Of a stretch of 64,000 bases of DNA, positions 49,713 through 59,112 are shown piece after piece (positions within the stretch are counted from its first letter, which is position 1; each line of letters begins with the position of its first letter). Location: assembly GCA_964036045.1 (NCBI GenBank), contig OZ038387.1, forward strand, positions 21,885,637-21,949,636, written 5' to 3'. This DNA comes from Eutreptiella sp. 'Long Island Sound 2002' (lineage: Eukaryota; Euglenozoa; Euglenophyceae; Eutreptiales; Eutreptiaceae). The notes below the pieces were generated by a model. It saw only the letters and a list, made by a program, of their open reading frames with translations, did not search any database and was not told the origin of the DNA. The translations under genes and the position numbers were made by a program.

Positions 49713-52599
49713 TCACTTGGGGCCCTTCCGTGCCCTCTTGCCTGTGTGGTCCTTGGTGCCCCTTGCCCTTCCCTTGCCCTTGTCCTGCCCCTTCCTGGTG
49801 TGGTGGTGGTGGGAGGGGCGGGGTGGGGAGGGGGCGCCGGTGGCCCAGGCTTGGGGGTGGGTGGCCTGGAGCCACCGGCGGAGGGCTTGGGGGGTGTAGG
49901 GGGGGCGGAGGCCCTGGACCGCATCGCGGAGGAGGGCCTCCCATGCCGCTTGCGGCATGATGGCCTCCGGGGCGGTCTCGTTGGGGTTTGCGGGGGTGCG
50001 GGTGCGCACCTCCTCGAAGGTATGCACCATGTGCACCCCTTCGTGCCTTCCCGCTCCTCCGGCCCATTTCACCCAGCGGCGGAGCTCCTGCAGAGCGGAG
50101 GGAGACCACCAGGCGAGGTAGGCGGGGGCCCGGGGGGGGGAGGGGTCCGTGCCTGGGGTCCTGGAGCGGCGGGGGGAAGACGTGGACCTGCGGTGGTGGC
50201 GGGGGTGGCGGTGCCTGGGGGAGCGGGAGCGGCGGCGGCGGGGGCTGGGGGTGGAGGACGGGTACGGGCGGAGGGGGGAGCGGGAGGGGGAGGTGGACAT
50301 GGGGCGGCGGTGGCGCGCTCGGTGGCGTCCGGGGGAGCGGGAGTGGTGGTGGCGGGGGCTGGGGGTGGTGGATGGGTACGGGTGGCGGGGGGAACGGGGA
50401 GCTCGGCGGGGCGTGTGGGGGGAGGCGTGCCTGGCTGCGTCGGGGGGAGCGGGAGTGGTGGTGGCGGGGGCTGGGTGGCCGGTGGGGGGAGGGGGAGGGG
50501 GACATGGGGCGGCGGTGGCGCTTGTGGTGGTGCCCGGGGGAGCGGGAGCGACGGGAGCGGGGTCCCTGGGGGTCGTGGTGGTACCTGGGGGAGCGGGAGC
50601 GGCGCGAGTGGGTGGTTGAGGCGCGGTGGGAGTGTGGGCGCCGTGGGCGAGTGTGCCGTGCGGGGGGGGAGCGGGAGCGCCGCCGCTTGCGGGACCGGCC
50701 CTCGTCGCTCGAGTCGGGCCAGTCCGGAAGCGTCGGCGGCCTCTGGGGGGGCTCGCGTGGCGCCGCTTGGGGGGGGAGGTCCCCCGTCGTCCTTGGGGCC
50801 CCTTCGGCCATCGGATGGTGGCCGGGGGGGTACGGGGCGTCACGCGGTGCTTGTTTGGGGGGGGAGGTCCCCCGTCGTCCATGGGGCCCCTTCGGCCATC
50901 GGATGGTGGCCGCGGGGGTACGGCTGGTACGGGGGTGGTGGCTGGTACGGGGGGGGTGGGTATGCGGGCGGGGCGTTCGGCGGCTGCCATCCCGTCCGCT
51001 GGTGCTGTTGGTGTACGGGGGGTTGTGGCCCGGTGGGGTAGGGCGGTGGGCAGTGGTAGTGGTGGGGGTGGTGTTGGTAGTGGTGGTGATGGGGCCGCTG
51101 TTGGTGGTGGTGTGTGTAGTGGTGGGGTTGGTGTTGCGGGTATGGCCCATGGAGTCCTTGTGGGTTTTCCGGTCCCCCTTGTGGGGGTGGGGGGTTGGGC
51201 ATCGTGGGCAGTCCCCGGGGCTGCACTATGTGGTGGGCATGGAGGAAGGGTTGGGGGCCGGGCTTGACGGTGACGATGGTTGAGGGGTCCCACGTCCCTG
51301 GGTCGGTTTGGCCGGCGGTGGTGGTGGTTTGTGGGGGATGGATGACGGGGCGCTTGGTGACGGGGATTTTGACGAGGGTTTGGAGGGGGTCGTGCTGGGT
51401 GGCCGTCTCCGCGGTGGTGGTGGGTGCCGGCGGGAGGGGGGCGCGGGTCGTGGTGGGTGGGGGGTCCTGGCTTGGGCGAGGGCCCCGGGCAGGGGTGGTA
51501 TCGGGTGGTTTTGTGTCGTTGCGTATGCGGTGTTGTGTGTGGTCGCGTGGGCGCCGGCTTGGGTTTGGGGTTGGGTTTGGGGTTGGGGTCCGGTTTGGGT
51601 TTGGGGTCGGGTTTGGGGTTGGGGTCCGGTTCCAGGTTGAGGAGTACCTCTGTCCGGAGGTGTGAGGGCGTCGATGCCGGGTCGGGGGTCGTCCCGGTGG
51701 GTTGCCGGGGTGCCTGAGTCGCCTGTGTGGGGGTTGGGGGGTTGGTGCGTGCGGCCGCGGCTTTGGCTTTCGCCGTGGCCTTGAGGATGAGTTTGGCGGG
51801 GAGGGGGGGGTCGGAGGATGAGGTGGAGGAGGTGGACGAGGCTGAGGACGAGGAGGAGGTGGTGGACGCGGGTTGGGCTGTGATGCGGGCGGGCTTGCGG
51901 GCGGCGGCTTCTGCTGCGGCCACGGCGGGGAGGATGGAGGGCATGTCCCCGGGTTGTAGGTTGGGGGCGGGCGGCTGGGGGGGCCCGGTCGTGACCTGGC
52001 GGCCCGGCGGGCCGATCTGGTCGGCTGCGGCGGGGGAGGGAGGCGCGGGGCTGCGGCCTTCTCTTTCTGGGCTCGGCTGGGCCCGGGTCCTGCAATGTGC
52101 GAGGTCGTGTGGGTTGGTGTCAGCGGGGGGGAACAGTTCGCGTGGGCTGCATTCAGGGGCCGGGGGGGGTGGGCCTGGGTCCTCTGGGGTGTGTGTGGGG
52201 GGCGTGGGCGGGCCACTGGGTGGGGTGGGCGTGCCGCGGGGCGCGGGGCTCCCCTTGGCGGGTGTGTGTGGGTTGTCGAGTGTGGGGGGCGGTGAAGGGT
52301 GGCCGGTGGGTGGGTGTGTGGCGGGCGTGTGCTGGTGTTCGGGCGGGTGGGGGAGGCCCGTGTCGCGGGGCCCGGGGGTGCGCGCGATAGTGGGCGTGTG
52401 TGGGTCTCCGGTTGAGCAGCGAGAGGGGGGGGGCATGGGCGGGGATTGTGCGGGGGGTTGTGCTGTGCCGGTGTATGTGTCCGCTTGCTGCGCGCTTGCG
52501 TGGGCAGTTGTAGGCCGGGCGGTTTGGAGGAGAAGCTTGCCGTCTTCTGCTGCCGCGGCAAGGATTTCGCAGACGAGCGTTCGTATCTGGTGGACCTCT
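49713..52599 (-). CDS. LINE ORF3 C-terminal part: Pro/Ser/Arg-rich tail with a C-terminal helical domain
   Basis: Same frame as the protease domain, open to 49713. Mostly low complexity: Pro/Thr/His runs, a (KPDPNP)n stretch (about 51556-51640), Ser/Thr runs, and SR-type repeats (RRSRSPRHRH) near 50.15-50.65 kb. The sense frame seems to change within it. Between about 51.4 and 50.85 kb another frame reads more naturally (IPVTKRPVIHPPQTTTTAG; HIVQPRGLPTMPNPPPPQGG), and the SR-rich part near 50.4-50.7 kb reads better in the third frame. At 49.9-50.1 kb the ORF3 frame again looks real (WWSPSALQELRRWVKWAGGA; WEALLRDAVQGL), followed by a Lys/Gly-rich end. I conclude several compensating indels, so the exact protein is uncertain. 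Confidence 0.45.
50150..50650 (-). repeat. Degenerate ~110-bp repeats encoding SR/RS-rich sequence
   Basis: GGGGGAGCGGGAGCGG and GGCGGGGGCTGGGGGTGG blocks recur near 50215, 50330 and 50445, with AGCGGGAGCG again to 50605. Confidence 0.6.
50764..50915 (-). repeat. 88-bp tandem duplication, frame-changing
   Basis: GAGGTCCCCCGTCGTCC..GGGGCCCC starts at 50776 and 50864. The 88-bp offset is not a multiple of three. Confidence 0.8.
51556..51640 (+). repeat. G-rich short tandem repeat (GGGTTT / GGGGTT type)
   Basis: Alternating GGTTTGGGTTTGGGG and TTGGGGTCC units on the plus strand. On the minus strand they encode the Lys-Pro-Asp/Asn-Pro repeats of ORF3. Confidence 0.8.
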
Positions 52600-53792
52600 T
52601 GGTCAGTGGTGGGAAGGGGGCATGCTAGCTTTGGGCTAAGACCCGCGCGGTTGAGGACACTGTGGATGGCGTGGTACCCGCAGGTGAGGGACTGCTGCGG
52701 CCTGGGGGGGGGGGTTGGTCGTGTGTCCGGGCCTGCTTCGACTTGTGTGTGGGCGGTGGGGATGGCCCAAACCCAGGGCACGGTCCCCGTGGGTGGCCAG
52801 TGGCGCTGGATCCAGTGGGTTAGGCAGAGCATGGACAATCCCAGGTGGTAGCCTGCCTTCCCTGAGGTGATTTGGGCCAGGGCGCGGGCTGGGGGCGTGT
52901 CCCCTGGCTGGAGGAGACCCCTGAGGATCCTGTGCTGGGTGGTGGGGTCCCCCACTGCCCCTGGTGGGGCGGTCTTCGGGGCGAACATGGTGTCTGTCCC
53001 CTGGATGATCCATTGCGGGCCGTGGGACGTAGCCATAGCGGCTATCACGTAGTAGTGGCCGCGCTCGAGGACTGTAACCCAGACCTCCGGCGGGGGGTGG
53101 TCACTGTCTGTAGGTGGGGGGGGGAGGTCGTCGTCCGGGGTGCGGAGGCCGGCGGCGCGGAGGGCGGTGTCGCGGTTGGGCGCGGTGGCCTGTTCCCACT
53201 GCTCCGGGTGGTTCGGGTCCGCTGGGTGGTCCGTCTCCGCTTGGGCCCGCCGTAGGCGTACGGTCCCTCGACGCGTGACGTTGCTGCCGGTGTCGTGCGT
53301 CAGGGCCTGGCCCCACTCGATGGGGGGGATCCAGATGGGCTGGCCCCGGGTGTGTTTGCGGGCTCGCCAGAGCACGAGGTCTACTATGGTCTCGTGGAGG
53401 CCGCTGCCTGGGGTGGTCAGGTCCCGGAGGGCTTTGACGGTGAGCTTGGTCCAGTCCTCTTGTAGGCGGTACCAGCCCAGGGGGGTGGTCGGGGCCCTGT
53501 CTTGGAGGGTCGCTCGGAGGAGGTCGGGGTCGCGGATGGTGGCCGGTGTGAGGGGGGGGTGCCCCGGGTCCGGGGGGGGTGGGCTGGATGGGCTGCCGGG
53601 GTCTTGCGCGTCTACGTCGATGGATGGTTGGCCCTGGCTGGGTTCGGCCGGACTGGGCGGTACCGGGTGGCTTCTTGGGTGCGAGACGGGTCTCGGGGCG
53701 CTGTGGTGGTGCCTTGGAGACCTGTGGATGGAGACGGGGGGCGCGTGCCGGGCGCGGAGCGGGTTAGTGGACGTCTGGGTTATGCACGGCAT
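52600..53792 (-). CDS. LINE ORF3 N-terminal domain: candidate Ulp1/C48-type cysteine protease
   Basis: ATG at 53792 lies 26 bases before the ORF2 stop, in another frame. Residues ~85-420 are well-composed protein between Pro-rich ends. IWIPPIEWGQAL precedes WVTVLERGHYYVIAAM, where the His followed by hydrophobics fits the Ulp1 'HW/Y...' strand. PQWIIQGTDTM offers the Asp ~21 residues on. QQSLTCGYHAIHSVLN supplies Gln and Cys in the family's 'Q....(D)CG' context. Ulp1 enzymes cut SUMO-type modifiers, and C48-like domains are known in several mobile elements. The Asp-Cys interval (~105) is longer than in Ulp1 (~49), with T-C-G instead of D-C-G, so another CA-clan peptidase (OTU-like or viral type) is possible. 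Role in the element (self-processing or de-modification) is unknown. Confidence 0.5.
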
Positions 53793-56700
53793 GGTAATGG
53801 ATGAGACGCTGCATGTGTTCCCTGGCGGTGGGGTCGCCGAGTTGTTCCGCGTGTGTTAGCAGGAGGTGTTTGCGGTGTACCATTTGGGCCGCTGCTCTGC
53901 GGACCGCTTCTAGCTGGAGGTGTGCTGCTGCCTCCATGGGGCTTTCCGTGTGTTTGGTGAGGTGTCGGTGCAGGGCCTGTGTCACTGCCCCTCTCATGGT
54001 GGCTTCTTTGATCAGGGGGTCCCGGAAGAGGTTTTCGGTGGCCTGGTGTGCGTGGCTGTGGGCTGGCCATCCTTCGTGTTGTCGCAGGGTTTCCGCCGGG
54101 GACCAGCCCACTAGGGTGTCCCTGTCTGTATGGAGGGGGCATTTCTTGAAGTGTTCCCAGTCCTCCGGGGTGGTGTGGTCGCATGGGCAACGGGTGTGTT
54201 CGTCGGGGACGTGGATGTGCTTGCGGGCGAGCCATCTGGCGACCCTGGTGAGGAAAGGCAGTTGCTCCCTGAGGAGCTGGATGCGTCGTTTCTGGAGGTG
54301 GGCTGGGACGTTTGCTGGGCGGAGCGCTGAGTGGTAGAGGGGGACTTGCAGTCTGTCCTGGAGCTCTTGGATGTGCGCCCGGCTGTCTGCGTCGCCGAGC
54401 ACGCGGGCGAGATGTTGGACGGGGTTGGGGTAGTGGTACGCTCTGTCGTGGGAGGAATAGGGGGCGTCCTCTGGTACCCAGTCCGGGGTCTGATGGGGCT
54501 CGGGTACAGGGGGCACGTGTTGGAGGTGTGTGTGGTTGCGGCCGAGGTCAGGGATCTGGAGGGCTGGTAGGTGTGTTGTGCGCTGGTGTACTGCCTGGTT
54601 GTCGACCTTACCATTTCCGTATTGGTGCCTGTGGGACTCTTGTTTCACGATGTGGAGTTGGACGTAGGGGGGAAGGCTGCGTAGGGCTTTCCAGAGTAGC
54701 AGTGCCTGGGTGCCGAGGCTCGTCGCGGTTGCTTTGTGAAGTGGTTGCCTTGCTATGCGGAGGAGCAGGTGCGTGTCGACAGTGGCGTCTACCACGAACC
54801 AGACCCGGACGATGTGCGGGGAGTGGGCGGGTAGGTGGGCCGCGACCTCGGAGATGGCGTCGGCCATGGCCCCTAGCTCCCCGTGGGAAGAGGCCCCATA
54901 GGTGGTGTGGCCCGTGTGGTGTTCCATGTGGTAGTGTCCCCCGGTGTGGGTTAGCTGCAGGGTGGCCCCCCCGGTGATGGGCGTGAGGGCAGATTCGCCT
55001 GAGGCGTCGGTGAAGAAGAGCCGGTCCGCCGGTGATGGTTGTGGGAGGCGGCATGGGTTCATGGGCAGGTAGGCGTATATGGCAAGGCCCGTGGCGAGGT
55101 GGGCTACTGGGGTTGTGGGCTGTAGGATGGGGGTGGCGTACACCCCTATTCCTTTGGAGATGATGTGCTTCGCTTGGGGGGACAGGGCTATGAGTCCCTG
55201 CTCCGGCTGTCCTTGTGTGAGGTAGGAGTAGATGTAGTGGAGGATGTAGGCTGTGTCGGGGTTTAGGTCGTGGCATGTGAGGGTTTGTGTTCGGTGCTCC
55301 GGTGTGTGGCAGGAGTGGTGGAGTGGATAGTAGGGGTGCTCGTGCTTGCCCGTTCTGCCTGGCTCGTACATGCTGTAACGGATGGCGACCCCTGCCGGGT
55401 CGGGGCGGGGGCATGTGGGTGTAGTGGTGAAGAGCCATTTGGGCGCGTGGTCGGGGTTCCATGCTACCGTGGGGTTAGTGTCGGTGCGGTGGAACCATGG
55501 GGCTATCCATGCGTAGGCCTGTGGTGGTAGGTGGGTCGTGGGGTGGGTGTGGTGGCGTGCTATGAGGTGTAGCACGGGCCATGGTGCGGTCGGTGCCTCG
55601 GGGTCACAGGCCCAACATGTGCGTGGCATGCTCTGGGAATCTTGGGGGACCTTTGGTAGGTCTCGGGCGGTCATGTGGTGTTTCGGTATGCGCCATTTTG
55701 CCCCGTGGTGGATGACGGTGGTCTGCGTGGGTTTGGCTTCATTCGGGGCCAGTAGCAGGGTTAGTGGTGGGACTGGGCCCGTTACTGGGGGGACGGGTTC
55801 GTGTTTCGATCCGGTGGGTGCGTAGGGCGGTGTCTCTGGGATGGGTCGCGGGTGTTGGTTTGTGAATTCTCGGTAGGCTGTGCGCATGTCTTTGCTGCCC
55901 GGTAGAGTGTGTCCCGCTGTTCGTGCCGTCTGTGTGAGGTACTGGTGGAAGAGGCGGTATTGTGGCCATTCGGGAAGCTGTAGAAAGGGGGTGTGGTGTG
56001 CCCCGCTGTGGTGCAGGACCCGCATTTGGGCGAGGGTGACGTATACTACGGTGATGGAGGCCCCGACAAGGTCTATGGTGTGGATGGTGCCCTTAGGGTG
56101 GTGGTGGAGGTCCCCGCAGAGGACCGCTAGTGGCCCTTTCTCTGGGCACGTGTGGTTGGTGAGTATGGCGTGGTGTGGGGATGGGAGCAGAAGCTGCAGG
56201 TGGTTCCACAGGCGGGTGTTCATGTTGGTGGGCATGCCCGTCTGGTGGAGTACCCAGCGCGGGCATGTGTTGCGGGCCCGTTGTGCGGCTTGGAGGCGGA
56301 TGGCGGTGACCTCGCGGACCTCCGGTGAGTGGTTGTGGGTCATGCGGTGAAGGAGGAGGGCGGTGTGTCTGGTATAGGCCGCTTTCACCTCAACCCCTAT
56401 GGCGTCTCCATAGTGGGGCCATGCCGCTCGGATGGCGAGGGTGGGTATGGAGGTGGGCCAGCCCCCGTGTGCTGCCCATGCCTTGGTCACGGCGCGTGTG
56501 GCCGGCTGGAGGGCGGTGGTGGGGTGTGTTAGGTGGAGTGCTTGGAAGCCTATGGAGGCGTTCAAGACCCCGGTGAGGTAGTACGCCAGGCTCTGGTGGG
56601 ACAGGGAGAGGGCCTTGGTGGTCGGGGACGCATATCTGGGGAGATGGGCGAGGTGTGACTGCAACTTGGGAGGGAGGGTGGCGTCCTCAGGGTTGGCGGC

Positions 56701-59112
56701 CTGGACTACCCCCAGGTGGGTGGTGGTCGTCACGACTTGCATGGGGGGCCCTTGTGGCCCCAGGGTGGGAGGTGTGGCAGACCCCTTGATCATGGCCACT
56801 GACTTTGTGGGGTGGACGATGAGGTTGTTGTGGGAGAGGTAGGAGACGGTCACGTCCAGTAAGTCGTTGGCCTGTTGGGTGACCGTTGGTCCGGGGTCCG
56901 GGGCATGGGGGTCGTGTGGGGTGTGCGCGACGGTGAGGTTGGTGTCTTCCGCGAAGCCGACCAGGGGGGAGAGGAGGGGGTAGGGTGCGTAGGCCGGGTA
57001 ATCCTGCTCGATTGCGAGGGCCAGGGGGAGCGTCACTAGAAGGTACAGGAAGGGGCCCTCTGCTCCCCCTTGGGGGACCCCGCTGCCTGGCTCCAGGAAG
57101 GGGGTGAGGCCTGCTCCTGTGCGGACCGTGTATTTGCGGGTGCGGATGTAGTCGGAGGTGAAGTTGTAGAAGGGGAGGCCTAGGCGTTTCCACACTGCTT
57201 CTAGAAGGAGCCAGGGGGTGTTCGGGAAGGCTCCCTTGACGTCGAGGGAGGCGATGATGAGGTGCACCGGGTCCATGTCCGCGATGGTGTCCTGGAGGAA
57301 GATGGCCTCGTGTGGGGAGCGGCCTGGGATGGCCCCCCAGAGGCTCGCTGGTATGTGGGGGTCCAGGTGGGGGCGGATGCGGCGCAGGAGGATGGTTCAG
57401 ACGATTTTGACCTCCGTGACCGCACAGACTATGGGGCGCCAGTTGTCCGGGTTCGCCCAGTCCCCTTTTTTGTAGAGGGGGCGGACAACGTTTGCCCAGT
57501 CTGGTGGCAGGGGGGTCCGCCCCGTGACGATGTCCCAGAGGCGGTGGGCGAGGACGCGGAGGAGGTGGGCGGGGAGGTGGTAGTATGCCTCTGCAGGGAG
57601 GCCGTCGTAGCCTGGGGTTTTGTGTTGCCGGAGACTGTGGATGGCCTTCCGGACTTCGTGGATGGTGAAGGGGCGTTTTTCCAGGTGCCTCCTCTGGGCG
57701 TGGTTGAAGACCCGAGGGAGGCGGTCGATTTTGGCCTGGGTGTCCGGGTCCAGTGTGTCTTGGGTGGGGGTGTGTTGCCGGAGGAAGCTGTCTTGGGTGG
57801 CTTGGAGCACTGTGGCTGGGTCGTTGGTGAGGGAGCCGTCCTCCTGCCGGACCGTGGTGATGGTGCGGTGGCCGGTATCGGTCATGGCGTCGTTGAGGTG
57901 GCGGATGGCCTTGTAGGGGAGTTCGTGTTGCGCATACCGTTCGTGTTCCTGGGCGATGCGCTGTTGCCTGTGGACGTGCCACCGCTGCAGGTCCGCCCTG
58001 ATTTGGGCTATCTGTGTCCTGCAGTGGTGTATCTGGCGGCGGGTTTGGGGGGTGTCGGTGTGGAGGAGGGTCGCCAGTTGTTGCTTCGCATGCCAGAGGT
58101 CATGGAGCATGTCCCCCAGGGCCGTGGGTGGTTGGTCGTCGTCTGTGTGGGGGTGTTGCTGGAAGCCGCAGGCGACGGCGGCCGTGCGCATGGCTGTGAG
58201 TAGGTCGGTGGGGTCTGGTTGGACGCGCCGGGCGCGGTCTATGGCCCTGTGATATTGGGACCAGGCATGCTTGTCATGCAGCGGGGGCATCTTCAGGGGG
58301 GGTGGTAGGCCTTGGTCCGCATCTTCTGGGGGGCTGGGGGGAAGGTTGGGGATGGTGAGGCGGATGTGCAGGGGGCTATGGCCTGTGGGTCCCAGCGGGA
58401 GGGGTCCATATCGGGCCTCCGCTCGGATGATGGTGGTGGGGTCGCCATAGCATACGTCGATGCGGGATGGGGCGGCATCCGTTTGGTGGGGGAAGTGGGA
58501 TGGTTGGCCTTCGAGGCTGGCTGTTAGGTCCACGAGCCCCAGCATTTCGATGGTGTCGCGGACTGCTTGGTCCTGGGGTGTGGCCTGTCCTCCTCGGTCC
58601 GCTGGGGTGGGGGCGGCGTTCATGTCGCCGATGATGACTGTGGGGGCGAGCATGGCCATTTGGCGGTACGCCTCGGCCAGGGCCTGGAGGAAGGGTTCCG
58701 TGGCTTCGCCGAAGGGGACGTGGGTGTTGATGACGTTGAGTTGCCATCCGTCCCCGACGACCTCAGAGACACCTACCCTCCCTGGGACGCTGAGGTGGTG
58801 GACGAGGTGGACATGGATGCCGGTTTGGGCGTATAGGGGGGTCCCCTTGTGCCAGTAGCATTTGTACGCTTTCTGGTCCGGGGTATATATGGGGGTGGTT
58901 TCCGGGGGGTCGTCGCGCTGTAGGCCTTGTTCCTGGAAGGTGAGGAGGTGGGGGACCCACCCCGGCCCCTGTGCCATCGGGAGCTCTTGGAGGGCGGTTG
59001 TGGCGTCCTTGGAGTATGTGACGGCCGGGTGGTTGAGGTCGAGGAGGTTGACGGTGGCCTCGGTGGGGGCGGGCCGGGGCTGTGGAGGCTTGTGCCCTCG
59101 GCCCTTGCCCCG
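53764..59112 (-). pseudogene. LINE ORF2: APE-type endonuclease, reverse transcriptase, RNase H, zinc knuckle
   Basis: One frame of 1783 codons with a single internal TGA (57397-57399). Endonuclease (58.3-59.0 kb): ALQELP, VINTHVP, IIGDMNAAP, SRIDVCYG, but TGHSPLH where the family has SDH. RT: VRPLYKKGDWANPDNWRPI, then after the TGA TILLRRIRPHLD, motif A IIASLDVKGAFPNTPW, motif B GSGVPQGGAEGPF, motif C GFAEDTNL (family F/YADD). RNase H (about 54.6-55.0 kb): LFFTDASGES, SSHGELGAMADAI, WFVVDATVD and YGNGKVDNQA, with all four acidic residues present. Near 54.14-54.19 kb CPCDHTTPEDWEHFKKC is the Cys/His motif common after LINE RNase H. The first Met after ORF1 is at 58977, inside the endonuclease, so that Met is probably not the true start. 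Ends at TAA, overlapping ORF3. Confidence 0.85.

Noticed and set aside
49671-51283. Plus-strand Gly-rich ORFs of 374-456 codons
   Set aside because: Antisense shadows of the Pro/Arg-rich LINE ORF3.
51556-51640. Telomere
   Set aside because: Only ~85 bp, degenerate, internal to a coding frame and far from an end.
54000-54200. Restriction-like endonuclease after LINE RNase H (as in Dualen)
   Set aside because: Only the Cys/His knuckle is visible; no PD..D/E-x-K type motif could be located downstream of it.
53801-54337. Plus-strand Cys-rich ORF opposite ORF2
   Set aside because: Antisense of the zinc-knuckle region of ORF2, with no independent support.
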